DNA of 64,000 bases from positions 78,136 through 142,135 of the forward strand of contig JAJSRW010002116.1 of NCBI GenBank assembly GCA_022414725.1, in the 5' to 3' direction. Both the position numbers and the translations under genes were made by a program. Position 1 is the stretch's first letter. Each line of letters begins with the position of its first letter. Below, in pieces: positions 1 to 9,433 of the stretch. Under the pieces are notes generated by a model, which was given only the letters and a program-made list of their open reading frames with translations, searched no databases and was not told the origin of the DNA. Source of the stretch: Microglena sp. YARC (Eukaryota; Chlorophyta; Chlorophyceae; Chlamydomonadales; Chlamydomonadaceae).

Positions 1-1973
1 ACACCAACTCAGACCATAGTGGATCCTTTGTTAGATCCATTGCCTACTAGTCATCATACTCCCATCATCACTGATAGCTCGATGGAGTTGGTGAACGCTT
101 CACCTCCTGCCGTCTCTGATAGATTACTCAGGAGTCCGGGTGATGATGTAGCCGTTGCAGATGATGCAAGTGATGATCTTGAACCGTGGTCAGGCTCCGA
201 TACTGCGTATGGCTGGGGTGTTCCGGTCGACCCAGGCTTCGTTGATTTAGAGGCAAAGAAGGCCGGCCCTGTTCAACCAGGCAGTAGTTCTGCACTGGGG
301 CTTTCCTAATGGTTACTGCTGATACTGCTGATACCCCGCTGCCCATGTACAAGTAAACTGCTTGTACGTGGGAGCATCTGTTGCATCCACCACTGAACTG
401 ACCTACAAAGCTGCCATGTTGCATACCAACCCTGACAGGGATCAATGGCTTCTTGCCATGAAGGATGAGATGGCTTCCCTTCATGCCCATGGTACATGGG
501 TTCTCACTCCACAGCCTCGTAAGCAGAAGATCCTGTCTGGCAGGTGGTTATTTGTGAAGAAGATTGGTGTTGATGGTACTATACGCTTCAAGGCACGTTT
601 TGTGGTCCGTGGTTTTCTGCAGCGTCCTGGGCTGGATTTTCATGATGTATATGCCCCTGTCTCCTCCAAAGCAGGTCTTAGGGTGCTCCTAGCTGCCATC
701 ACTCATAGGAAGATGTTTGTTTCGGCAGCTAGACATCAAGACTGCATTCCTAAATGCCAAGCTGGAGCCTGGTCTGGACCTGTACTGCCACCAGCCTGAG
801 GGCTTTAGGCACCTTGGTCCTAACGGTGTTCCACTTGTCTGCAAACTGATCAAGTCCCTTTATGGATTGAAGCAGGCACCCAGAGCTTGGAGTAGGGATG
901 TCAAGCGGGTTCTGGTTGCTCATGGCTTTACTATGTGCAAGGCAGAACCTGCTCTGTACTTTAGGAAGGATTCTGATGGTGGGTGGAGCTATGTCCTGAC
1001 CTATGTTGATGACTTTATCTGTGCTTTTAGTGAGCTGGATAGGTATGTGTTGCTGATCCAGGCAATGGAAGCAGCTGGCTGGGAGGTCAAAGAGATGGGT
1101 GTTCCAATTCAGTTCCTCTCTTTGGACATGGATGTTACCCTTGACTCTGAAGGCAGGTGTGTTCAGATCAATCTCTCTCAGCACACCTACATTGTTGATC
1201 TGGTGGAGCAGTTTGGTCTTACTGCTGCTGCCCCACCCAAGTTTGCTGCTCCCATGGCCAAATCCACTGTTTCTGACGCCCCTGGAGAGCCCCTGCCGTC
1301 TAATAGCCAGTACCTCTCTCTTGTAGGTGCTTTGCTATACCTGGCCACTTGCACCAGGCCTGATATTTCCTTTGCTGTTAGCTATTTATCCAGGTTCTCT
1401 GCTCACCCTACAGTCCCTCTCTGGGGGGCTGCCAAACGGTTACTCTTGTATTTGAGAACACATTCTCACCTGGGTCTCACTTACACCCACAGCCCTGATT
1501 TCACTTTTACTGTCTTTAGTGACTCATCTTATGCTGATGATGGGTCTGACAGGAGATCTCAGACTGGCTTTGCAGTTCTAGCTGGTGGGTGCATTGTTAA
1601 CTGGATGAGCAAGCGACAGCCTACTGTTGCTATTAGCTCTAGTGAGGCTGAGTATCAGGCCCTGTCCCAGGCTGCCAGGGAGGTCCAATGGTTGAAGAAA
1701 TTGAGGGTGGATCTGGGTCTGCCTTGTGCTTTGGTTACAATTCAGGGTGACAACTTAGGTTCCCTGAGTTGGGCCACTGACTGGCAGCTTCTGCCTCGCA
1801 GCAAGCACATTGATGTTATTCATCACTACATCAAGGAGCTGGTGGAGGATGGCCAACTGGCTGTTGCCTATGTTAACACTGTGGATAACTGTGCTGACCC
1901 CTTCACCAAGCCCCTTGATCCTGCTGTGTTCTGGCGGTTTGTCCGTATGCTTGGAATGACCGCTACTTCTTAG
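1..1973 (+). mobile_element. Ty1/copia-type LTR retrotransposon, 3' part of pol (integrase-RT linker, reverse transcriptase, RNase H)
   Basis: The reading frame runs off the left edge, so gag, protease and the integrase core lie outside the window. Residues readable here cover the acidic linker before the RT (19-309), the RT entry region with the GRWLFVKK and VRGFLQRPG blocks (about 540-640), the QLDIKTAFLNA block (about 720-755), the YVDDF catalytic motif near 1002-1016, and the copia-type RNase H with SDSSYADD and SSSEAEYQAL blocks (about 1519-1670). The product would copy element RNA into DNA in cytoplasmic particles. The order RT then RNase H at the end of pol is that of the copia superfamily. 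The three parts lie in three different frames, so this copy is not intact. Confidence 0.93.
362..1973 (+). pseudogene. copia reverse transcriptase/RNase H ORF, broken by frameshifts
   Basis: One frame covers 362-799 and a second covers 717-1973; the protein similarity passes from the first to the second near 715-720, just before the QLDIKTAF block. Another shift lies between 310 and 360, where the linker frame stops. The downstream frame of about 418 codons is otherwise open to a stop at 1971-1973 and keeps the two catalytic aspartates of YVDD. Either two indels have inactivated the copy or the sequence carries base-calling errors at these two points. Confidence 0.85.
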
Positions 1974-2684
1974 GGTCATTTTTTAGTTTTTTTTTTGTTA
2001 CATACGTTTCTTGTTTTTTGGTTATCATTGTATGGCATTAGGTTCCTATTCCCGGATCGGGTTTTCTATACCGTTGTTACCCGTCATTGATATTCGGTTA
2101 TCCTCTTTTCTCCCTTGGCACTCTTTGGTATTTTGCCTTGGTCCATTCCTTCATTTACACCCTTTGGGTTACATTTGAAGTTCTCTCGTTTTTTCGGAGT
2201 TCTTTAATTTTGTTTTAATCTGTTACATATAGTTCTATGTCCCCAGTGCCATAGGTGGAGTAGTAGTATTGTATGTCACCTGTGTCATAGGTGGAGTGTC
2301 AGCATGAATTGCGGTGCTCTCAAGCGTTTTATGACTTGGTGACTACTTATGTACTCCCTTAGAACTATCGGCCCTGATAGCTTCCCATAGTGATAGCTTC
2401 CCGTAGAACTGAGTCATCCTTTAGTGACTCAGTGTCAGCTTCCTATTGACTGCCTGTCTCTCTGTGTCTTATCGGTCTCTCCCTGACATGTCCTGTGTTA
2501 AACGGTGTCAGGGTGACAAGATCCGGGCTTAGGGTCTATTCAGGTTACAGGCATCCACTTCGCCCACCGCTGGTGTCCTTTAGTGTACGTCCTTGCTTGT
2601 AACGTTATTCTCATCTCTGTGTATAGATTGGCGCGTCTGTCTCCGCTGCATACATCTCTGTCCACTCTTAGAAGTGCTTAATAG
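1974..2684. other. Gap after copia pol, probable position of the 3' LTR
   Basis: There is no convincing ORF. A copia element should carry its 3' LTR here, right after the RNase H stop. It begins with a T-rich run and contains a short near-duplicate (CATAGGTGGAGT at about 2250 and 2289). The LTR ends cannot be fixed because the 5' LTR is outside the window and no clear purine tract is seen. Confidence 0.4.
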
Positions 2685-3335
2685 CTGATAACCGCCAAGA
2701 AAGTGGTATCATCGCTCAAGGATCTGGGCATCCAACCCATCCAGCACATTTTCGACGGCCTGCTGCTTCCCCGTCGTGCCCTGCGGTTCCCCGACTTCAC
2801 TCGCCACAAGAATATCCTCCGCTTTCTGGATGAGCGGTGCATTGCCACCAACCCCGGCGATCTGCGACCGCATATCGCCACGACCCCGGGCATGTACAAC
2901 GCTTACGTCACGTTCTGCGAGGAGGATGGGCTACAGGCGACTGTTGCTGACGTTGTCGAGCTGGCGCAGGTCGTCCAGGAGTGCGGCCTGGACACGAGGT
3001 ACACCCTGCAAAAAGCTACCCCCGAAGACATCCTGCTGATTGAGTCCCAATTCCTCTTGCACCTGATGCAAGAGCAGAGCGTCTCGCATCCCCGTATTGA
3101 TGATTCTGTGAGCTTCACGGCGGCCACCTTGTTCTCCATGTTCAATGACTGGCTATCCCCGATCCCTGGTTCTCCTAAACATGAAACCACCTTGATCAAG
3201 TTTGGTCTCAAGATGTCCAAGCTTGGATTGAGGGGCGTCTCCAAGCGACGCTGCAACACGGGTGCTGTTTACTCTTTCTGCATTACGGATGTCATCAATG
3301 ACATGCGTGAGAAGATGTGGCCTGTATTGGATTGA
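2685..3335 (+). pseudogene. 5'-truncated gene, protein with a primase-helicase-like C-terminal domain (tentative)
   Basis: The frame is open from 2685 after an in-frame TAG and has no ATG near its start; the first usable codon is GTG at 2703 and the first internal Met is MYNAYVTF near 2893. The 210-codon reading ends at 3335. The last 80 residues (SFTAATLFSMFNDWL, then KFGLKMSKLGLRG) resemble the small winged-helix-like domain that follows the ATPase in D5-type viral helicases; this is a weak resemblance by eye. The copia element ends immediately upstream, so the 5' part was probably lost to, or separated by, that insertion. The alternative is an internal exon of a spliced gene. GC-rich third positions fit the 2.7-17 kb block and differ from the AT-rich genes after 38 kb. 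Confidence 0.4.
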
Positions 3336-3528
3336 GCTCTGTTATCCATTGCTGCACGCACGCACACACAGATAAAGCACGCGTATGATGCGGTCGTGAG
3401 ACTGAATGGACGAGGCTGCGAAAGCTGCCGTGGCGTGTGTGTGAGAATGAATGTACGGACGGGGGTCTTCGAAAGCCGCCGTGGCCCGTGTGAGAATGAA
3501 TGGACGAACGGGGGGCCCGCACAGTTTT

Positions 3529-4371
3529 TTATCTATTGTGTTCTGTCAAGTGCAAGTGCGTCCGTAGTTCCTCTGGCAGCGGCACGCCCCTCTCCGAGAG
3601 GACCCTGACGCAGGTCCGGCTGTGCAGGGCCATGCCCTGCATGGCCCTGAAGGTGACGGAGCCGGCGCCTCCCTGGAGGAAGGCGGCGTCGTCCTCGTAC
3701 TTGCTTGCTTCTGCCGGGTTCACCCTGCTCATTCGCTGCACGATGCTCCTGAGCACCGGCAGCAGCGAGTCTTGCAGGTCCGCCTTCGCCCAGCGGCAGT
3801 CCCGTCCGTACACGTACGTCTGCTGGTAGCAGTCGGGGTCCATGATGATGTTCATGTACTGCGGGTGCGCGGGTTTGAAGTGCGATAGCTGCAGCAGCTT
3901 GACCAGGTTGTACCCGCACTCATTGAATTGAGCGACCGAGAGGAACTCTGACTCGGGCGTGACCTCCTCCCCGAAGGGGTGCATGTCCTCCACCGGTGTC
4001 GTCGCAGCTGGAGATAGCGCCGCCGCATCTGGAGCAGTATTGTTGTTGTTGGTGGTGGTGGTGTTGGTGAAATTTTTGCATGTAACGACATAGTTGTTGG
4101 TGGCCGACCCGAAGCTGTTGTTGATTGTGAAAGTGTGTTTTTTCCGCAACGCCTCCAGTTCCGCTTGCATTTCATCGATCCGATTCTCGAGGTACTCCAT
4201 GCGCTTCTCCATGAAGTCAACATCAACAGCTCCCTTGGGGTGAGACCTCCGCTTGTGTGAAGACTTCGAATACCGGTTACTGAACTGCTTGTCACACAAC
4301 TCGCACGCGAACAAACAGGAGGGGGGTGTTTTTTTCTCCATGGTGCATTTCTCCATGGTGCATTTCTCCAT
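3529..4371 (-). CDS. C2H2 zinc-finger protein with coiled coil and giant-virus-type C-terminal domain
   Basis: The 280-residue product has one C2H2 finger near residues 20-41 (C-x2-C-x12-H-x4-H), a heptad coiled coil at about 54-80 (MEKRMEYLENRIDEMQAEL), a T/N-rich linker at about 85-115, and a C-terminal domain with HPFGEE, a YNLVKLLQLSHFKPAHPQYMN stretch split between 152 and 172, and a WAKADLQDSLLPVL helix. This order, one finger, coiled coil, FGxE block and an HFxPxHPxxxN block, is a recurrent family in mimiviruses and relatives, where it occurs in many paralogues; its role is not established but DNA or RNA binding is likely. The first codons contain a 15-bp triplication giving MEKCTMEKCTMEKK, so any of three Met could start. 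No frameshift is seen. Confidence 0.75.
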   Translation of the reverse strand: MEKCTMEKCTMEKKTPPSCLFACELCDKQFSNRYSKSSHKRRSHPKGAVDVDFMEKRMEYLENRIDEMQAELEALRKKHTFTINNSFGSATNNYVVTCKNFTNTTTTNNNNTAPDAAALSPAATTPVEDMHPFGEEVTPESEFLSVAQFNECGYNLVKLLQLSHFKPAHPQYMNIIMDPDCYQQTYVYGRDCRWAKADLQDSLLPVLRSIVQRMSRVNPAEASKYEDDAAFLQGGAGSVTFRAMQGMALHSRTCVRVLSERGVPLPEELRTHLHLTEHNR

Positions 4372-4539
4372 GAGGAGAGAACCCCCTTATGTTTGTTACA
4401 TTGTAGTTGTCATACATGTGTTCTTCCACAAGGGGGTCACGGCAACCTCCCCCCTAGCTCGCTCGCGGTGCAGGCATCGATCACTAGGGCTGGGCAATGC
4501 TCGGCCAAACACATCGGGTCGCCATGGAATCATTTGATT

Positions 4540-4960
4540 GACCGATAAATACTGAAGAATGCCGGAGGCTCACATCAATCCCTATTTTAAACGTGTTCAC
4601 ATGAACACCTCTGAAAAGACTCTCCATCTCGGGAACAACAATTATTTCAACAAAAAATAAATACTGAAGAATGCCGGAGGCTCACATCAATCCCTATTTT
4701 AAACGTGTTCACATGAACACCTCTGAAAAGACTCTCCATCTCGGGAACAACAATTATTTCAACAAAAATAAATACTGAAGAATGCCGGAGGCTCACATCA
4801 ATCCCTATTTTAAACGTGTTCACATGAACACCTCTGAAAAGACTCTCCATCTCGGGAACAACAATTATTTCAACAAAAAATAAATACTGAAGAATGCCGG
4901 AGGCTCACATCAATCCCTATTTTAAACGTGTTCACATGAACACCTCTGAAAACGGAACGT
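4540..4960. repeat. Tandem repeat of about 112 bp, 3.7 copies, containing a 16-bp palindrome
   Basis: Units begin with AAATACTGAAGAATGCCGG at about 4545, 4661, 4772 and 4886. Each carries the palindrome GTGTTCACATGAACAC and ends in CAACAATTATTTCAACAAAAA; the last unit breaks off into a different sequence after the palindrome. Copies are almost identical, so the expansion is recent. The minus-strand ORF across it (4647-4850) is a by-product of the repeat. Confidence 0.9.
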
Positions 4961-5169
4961 TACATCCATCTGGGGAAACGGGGGGAACGTTACATACTCA
5001 GCAAAACAATGCCGAGACCTGTATGGATCAAAGTTGTTTACACTCGTTTTTATTAAAACAATAGTTTTTTAGTTGCTAATCTGTCAACGGTAGACTCGGT
5101 ACCTCCAGTGTTTTTCCAAAGTTCCACCTTCAGTTAATCAAGTTACGTGAGTTAATTAAGTTAACTAAC

Positions 5170-5745
5170 TTAGTCAATTTCCTGGCTGCGGATATCTTGA
5201 CTGAAGACGCGTCCACCGCGATCCACAGCTGTCACGATCATACGACGAATTGTCACAGATCCAAGTGTTGTTCCGTCTTTCATGTCAATGTTGATGAGAT
5301 GCGGTATCCAGGACGAAAGTCTACTCGCGCACATAGTGGCCTGCTGTATGGCTTTCAACACCTTGGCATTTCCAGTTTTGGCAGGGGCTTTGAGGATTTT
5401 CGTCTCCACGACGAAAAGTGTGTTGATAGCATGTGAGAATACAAGGGCGTCCCCGTTGGCGCGCTTGAAGCAGCCGTCATCGAAGACGTACTCCACAGCG
5501 ACGAGGAACAAACGTGACGATGGGGATGTGTGGTGTTTTTGTTTAATTAGGTGGTGCAATGCGTTATACTCCAATACGCGTGGATCGCCGGAAGTAGCCG
5601 ATGGCATCCGCAGTGCATTGAGACGGCTGACATTCCGGCAGTGGAGGCGATCAAGAAACTTGGATGTGTCGAGACTGTCCATGTCCAGCGCCCTTCCTAG
5701 TTGGCGGACTGGCTTTGAAATGGGCTGACAAGGTTGTGTTGGCAT
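5170..5745 (-). CDS. Possible PD-(D/E)XK-fold nuclease-like protein
   Basis: The 191-residue protein starts at the ATG at 5745. Residues about 75-140 read as a hydrophobic strand (FLVAVEYVF), a GDALVF strand with Asp, a strand carrying ETK (NTLFVVETKIL) and a helix with QQATMCASRL. Asp, then E-x-K on the following strand, then a Gln in the next helix is the arrangement of the PD-(D/E)XK catalytic core, which cuts or processes DNA ends in restriction, repair and viral resolving enzymes. The family assignment rests on this pattern only. It stands alone between the 112-bp repeats and a GA microsatellite; there is no operon context. It could instead be an uncharacterised protein with a chance ExK. 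Confidence 0.5.
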   Translation of the reverse strand: MPTQPCQPISKPVRQLGRALDMDSLDTSKFLDRLHCRNVSRLNALRMPSATSGDPRVLEYNALHHLIKQKHHTSPSSRLFLVAVEYVFDDGCFKRANGDALVFSHAINTLFVVETKILKAPAKTGNAKVLKAIQQATMCASRLSSWIPHLINIDMKDGTTLGSVTIRRMIVTAVDRGGRVFSQDIRSQEID

Positions 5746-5844
5746 CGCGTCGATGAAGACTCTTTTCTTCGCGCATACGTGGATGTGGCAATGACTCCAA
5801 TCTCAAAAGAAGGCTTTACATATCCGTCTGTGTGGCGTGTGGAA

Positions 5845-5847
<3 letters not shown>

Positions 5848-5900
<53 letters not shown>

Positions 5901-5903
5901 GGA
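5848..5903. repeat. GA microsatellite
   Basis: An almost pure (GA)n run with AAAG interruptions. The ER/RE-rich ORFs through it are artefacts of the repeat. Confidence 0.95.
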
Positions 5904-6339
5904 TAGATATTCGCGTGTGTATGTATTTTATGTTATTTGTAGATGGAAGAAAGGAAAGAGGAGGGTGGTGTGCGAATGACGCGCTAGGGAAGAGGATGAT
6001 GAGGAGAAGAAAAGAAAAATATGCAGTCTCGGGGCGAGGAGGGTATTTTATGATGCCCGGCTATCGTACCTCCAGCAATACACAAGGATTGGGCATGCCT
6101 GGGTACGCAAAGCGCCGGTCCCTTTAATCTGAGTGAGTGAGTGATTGAGTGATTGACGATGAAGAGGAGTCGTCGACATGTGTTCCGCCGTTTGCGTGTG
6201 TCAATGAGTGTCCTGCGTGTGCCATTCGACAGTGTTCCGCCGTTTGCGTGTGCCATTCGGTGTCCGATACATTCGACAGTGTTCCGCCGTTTGCGTGTGT
6301 CCTCCGATGGACAAGTCAGATCCTAGGACACGTGTTTCC
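5904..6339. other. Non-coding stretch with GTTCCGCCGTTTGCGTGTG repeats
   Basis: No credible gene. Between 6181 and 6303 the motif GTTCCGCCGTTTGCGTGT occurs three times, spaced by CATTCGACA-like sequence. The core GTTCCGCCG reappears as ACTGTTCCGCCGACTGTAG at about 11159 and 15771, in intergenic positions. Confidence 0.6.
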
Positions 6340-6462
6340 GCGAGTCCGCATCTGAATTCCCCTGCCCCACTCCGTGGGTCCCGCGATTCCTCTTTCATGA
6401 TCCCGAAATAGTTTGTTAAGCAGACGTCTGCTTGAGACGACACGTGTCCCCATGCGCCCATG
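6340..6462 (+). repeat. Composite palindromic element, copy 1
   Basis: It contains CCCCACTCCGTGGG, about 40 bp of A/T-richer sequence, the perfect 16-bp palindrome AAGCAGACGTCTGCTT at 6418-6433, then GACGACACGTGTCCCCATGCG. The same order is found at 7795-7915 and in variant form at 16405-16930. It overlaps the 3' end of the minus-strand gene 6416-6907, so it may lie in its 3' end region. Confidence 0.85.
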
Positions 6463-6907
6463 AAAGAGGAATCGCGGAATCGAGGCATGACTCCTGAATG
6501 TTGGGGAAGGGGATTCCGTATTGTTTGCAAAGATCCTCATTGAGACGCCTGTCATGATCGTTCAGGGAATTCCATTGCTCGGCAGTCATGCTTGACAGTT
6601 CGTACCTCAGTTGCTTCACAAGTGCTTCTGCGCGCTCAGTCTCAATCTTCAGTCTAGCAACATATGCCTTTATTCGAGCGCGCTCAGTCTCAAGCTCAAT
6701 CTCCAGACTATTCACTCGAGAAGCATCTGCCTTCTTTAGAGAGTGCTCAGTCTCAAGCTCAAGCTCAAGCTCAATCTTCAGTCGAGCAGCATCTGCCTTA
6801 TTTCTAGCGCGCTCAGTCTCAATCTCAATCTTCAGTCGAGCTATGTAAATAAAAGCGAAGGTAGCGATGCAGATAGGTATTAGTAGAGAAAAACACTTTT
6901 CAATCAT
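6416..6907 (-). CDS. Membrane-anchored coiled-coil protein
   Basis: Starting at the ATG at 6907 gives about 163 residues. An N-terminal hydrophobic segment (CFSLLIPICIATFAFIYIA, residues 5-23) is followed by charged heptads with ARLKIE(L/I)E(L/T)E repeats to about residue 110, then a short polar tail. This predicts a signal-anchor with a long coiled coil on one face of a membrane. The repeats RLKIEIETERARNKADAA and similar suggest internal duplication of 20-25 codon units. The frame is open further upstream (to 7123) but that extension is basic and lacks a typical start context, so the shorter form is chosen. No family was recognised. Confidence 0.55.
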   Translation of the reverse strand: MIEKCFSLLIPICIATFAFIYIARLKIEIETERARNKADAARLKIELELELETEHSLKKADASRVNSLEIELETERARIKAYVARLKIETERAEALVKQLRYELSSMTAEQWNSLNDHDRRLNEDLCKQYGIPFPNIQESCLDSAIPLSWAHGDTCRLKQTSA

Positions 6908-7044
6908 ATTGATTGATTGTTTATAAAGTATAGCTTTCCACTTGTTGTCCAGAATAAGCGCAAGATAGCGTTTCAACTTCCAATTACGTAACATTACATT
7001 ACATTGATTGCCGGAGCGGAGGTACAATATAAACTTGTAACTAC

Positions 7045-7621
7045 TTACTTTGGCCTTGCTACGGCCAGTAAGACCTTGCCCCCTAACCTGCTCCCGGTCA
7101 TGGCGTAGAAAACGAATGACCAACCCCTTGTGAGAATTAGGTGCGCTCCTCCCAAACGGTGCGCATCATCATGCGAGTCGAGGAGTGTGTACCTTGCAGC
7201 ACCGGGTGTGTGTGACAAAATGTTGACTGCCTCCTTCAGCATCTCAAAGACCGACGCTGTATAAATTGATCCGTTGGGGTAAATGTAGGCAATGCAACCA
7301 TACTGCGTTGCACTCCCACATATCGTCATCGAATGTAACATGGTCCACGTACTTGAAGCGAAGTCTTGGCTCGATACTAGAGATGTTGCACCAAAGCCTA
7401 TCGGCTCCCGGCCTCAACCAACCTCGTAGACGCGGCATTTGCTTGCGCTCACCACGGAATTCGATCATAAGGCGGCCTTGATTCCGACTTGATTCCGACA
7501 CGCTAGCCTGCTTTTGCTGATCTGAAGAAGCACTTGGGGGGTTGCAAGAGTTGTCTTCGAGCTTCGATGGACTATACTTAGGCGTGGCCAAGGCCCCCTT
7601 AAAAGTATTGAGTGTAGCCAT
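7045..7621 (-). pseudogene. Unrecognised gene interrupted by one frameshift
   Basis: The start chosen is the ATG at 7621 (MATLNTFKGAL), because codons further upstream fall in a dispersed repeat. The first frame runs to about 7300 (ending FDDDMWECNA) and coding character continues in another frame (YGCIAYIYPNGSIY to SRLGGKVLL) down to 7045. A single-base shift near 7300-7310 explains both. The joint product would be about 190 residues with a polar Ser/Pro-rich N-terminal third and a folded-looking remainder. No family was recognised. A short intron fits less well because both frames read well right up to the shift. Confidence 0.45.
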
Positions 7622-7639
7622 TGTACGGCTGTAATCTGT

Positions 7640-7740
7640 ACGGATTTTGCGTTTCTTACACTCGTTTTTTGAGGCGCACACGAAACCCTTGTCGTCGACT
7701 AAAGCCGCATGATGACGCGCGTCCCAACTCTCTATCAGCA
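7640..7740 (-). repeat. Dispersed repeat (CGAAAAACGAGTGTAA family), inverted copy
   Basis: Read on the minus strand, this matches sequence at 12835-12955 and 16965-17100 over about 100 bp, including CGACGACAAG, GCGC(C/T)TCGAAAAACGAGTGTAA and CAGATTACAGCC. A shorter piece lies at about 7905-7985. The three copies are in different surroundings, so it is a dispersed element and not a duplication of a gene. Confidence 0.75.
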
Positions 7741-7794
7741 TCCCTATCCCTCAAGGCGTAATCCAAGGTGTTTTCGCGCGCCTCGAAGCTTCAC

Positions 7795-7915
7795 ACGAGT
7801 CCGCAACTGAATTCCCCTGCCCCACTCCGTGGGTCCCGCGATTCATATTTCATACTCCCGACATAGTTGTCAAGCAGAAGTCTGCTTGAGACGACACGTG
7901 TCCCCATGCGCATCG
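7795..7915 (+). repeat. Composite palindromic element, copy 2
   Basis: Same order as copy 1: CCCCACTCCGTGGG, then the palindrome TCAAGCAGAAGTCTGCTTGA at 7870-7889, then GACGACACGTGTCCCCATGCG. About 120 bp match copy 1 closely. Confidence 0.88.
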
Positions 7916-8059
7916 AACCACGAGTGTAAACAAGTCATATCCGACACATGTCCCCATGCGCCTCGAAAAATACGAACCCTACTTGACGCACCCAGGCCAA
8001 GCCACACCCAGCCATGTCAATCTTAACCAAGTACCGAAGTACTCCAATTCTTCGCTCAC

Positions 8060-8168
8060 GAACTCAGTGTGTTAGGGAGTATCCAGCGAAATCCGAAAGC
8101 TAATTCCGAGGGTGAACTCAGTGTGTTAGGGAGCATCCAGCGAACTCCGAAAGCTAATTCCGAGGGTG
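8060..8168. repeat. Two tandem copies of a 55-bp unit
   Basis: The unit GAACTCAGTGTGTTAGGGAG ... CTAATTCCGAGGGTGA occurs twice with two or three differences. Confidence 0.9.
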
Positions 8169-8196
8169 AGTTCAATAGTAGCAGTCATCGAGATCT

Positions 8197-8625
8197 AGTC
8201 ATGGTTACTTTCATTGCTGCTAGTATTTGCGAGGCTTGCTAGCTCTATGGCTCCACCTGCGAAAGCATTATCCAGTCATGGTTACTTTCATTGCTGCTAG
8301 TATTTGCGAGGCTTGCTTGCTCTATGGCTCCACCTGCGAAAGCATTATCCAGTCATGGTTACTTTCATTGCTGCTAGTATTTGCGAAGTTCGCGTTTGGA
8401 TTGCGCTGGCTTGCTAGCTCTATGGCTCCACCTGCGAAAGCATTATCCAGTCATGGTTACTTTCATTGCTGCTAGTATTTGCGAGGCTTGCTAGCTCTAT
8501 GGCTCCACCTGCGAAAGCATTATCCAGTCATGGTTACTTTCATTGCTGCTAGTATTTGCGAAGTTCGCGTTTGGATTGCGCTGGCTTGCTAGCTCTATGG
8601 CTCACCTGCGAAAGCATTATCCAGT
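8197..8625. repeat. Tandem repeat of 75-100 bp units
   Basis: Units begin with AGTCATGGTTACTTTCATTG at about 8197, 8277, 8351, 8451 and 8525. Two unit types alternate: a short one and one with an extra 24 bp (AAGTTCGCGTTTGGATTGCG and a few more bases). Alternation points to duplication of a two-unit block. Confidence 0.9.
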
Positions 8626-8686
8626 AATTGATTGCGAAGATTGTGCTGGCTGCGAAAGCATGAGCTGACCAACCATCCACCCATGT

Positions 8687-9058
8687 TTGCAGGCACTGAA
8701 GATGGCTATGAAGAAGAAAGGGTCTATCAAGATTCAGCTCCGAACTGCAATGTGTATGGATTTCGAGTATGTAGGAAGTTTGCCGTACATAAAGCATGGC
8801 AACTTTTGCATCATCGACGAGGATGGTGGCGAGGATGTCGACAGAGAAGGGGTTCGACTGCGAGATTTGAAGCACTCGTCATCTCCAGATTTTCGTGTCC
8901 TAATTATGGAGATGTTTGGTATGCCTCTCCCTTTGCTGGTGAATTGCAGGGATTGCCCTGCAAATGCAGTTTTGACAGTCGATCACTCGACTACATTCGG
9001 AGCCTGTAACTGTGGTGTATGCCCACTTAGCATGGCGGCGGGTGGGGCTGGAGGTTGA
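8687..9058 (+). CDS. Unrecognised ORF, low support
   Basis: An open frame of about 123 codons (MQALKMAMKKKG...) with a C-x2-C...C-x-C-x2-C cluster near its end (NCRDCPAN, then ACNCGVC), which could bind zinc. Its start lies just after the 75-100 bp tandem repeats. A second overlapping frame of similar length exists at 8632-9009, so coding is uncertain. No homology was recognised. Confidence 0.3.
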   Translation: MQALKMAMKKKGSIKIQLRTAMCMDFEYVGSLPYIKHGNFCIIDEDGGEDVDREGVRLRDLKHSSSPDFRVLIMEMFGMPLPLLVNCRDCPANAVLTVDHSTTFGACNCGVCPLSMAAGGAGG

Positions 9059-9433
9059 TGAGGTGGGGGATGGAGATGGAGATGGAGATGGAGATCTATT
9101 GATTGAGAGCTATTGTAACCAGTTGCATCCGCCCACTCTTCTCCTTGTCCCACTCATTGTCCCTGTGACACTCCAGGGAGTGTCTTTTTGAATTTGTATG
9201 AGTCGTTCTGGAGGCTCTAAATTCTGAGTAGACATTTTAAAAAATCCGCCCGGAGGAAGGAACGCCCATTACATGCATAATCGTCCGCACTGCGTGTATA
9301 CCGTGGGCGAGCAGGGAGTAGTGGGACACCTTGTATTTCATGCTAAAGTGTGCTTAAGGAAATGTGGTGCATGATTTTATCACCAAAAGAATAAGAAAGG
9401 ATCTTAACATCATCATAATAATGCAAATATAGA
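9059..9433. other. Gap without a gene
   Basis: It starts with a short (GGAGAT)n run at about 9070-9097. The rest shows no repeat, RNA gene or ORF that could be supported. Confidence 0.5.

Noticed and set aside
1974..2684. Exact 3' LTR boundaries
   Set aside because: Without the 5' LTR or a clear polypurine tract any TG...CA choice would be arbitrary.
5734..6127. Plus-strand ORFs with RERERERE stretches
   Set aside because: They are translations of the GA microsatellite.
7244..7741. Start at 7741 for the frameshifted gene
   Set aside because: The first 40 codons lie in a dispersed repeat also found at 12835 and 16965 without a gene.
8197..8625. CRISPR-like arrangement of repeats near 8.2, 33.4 and 35.6 kb
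   Set aside because: The units are contiguous tandem repeats without unique spacers, and no cas-like gene is present; the sequence is eukaryotic or viral.
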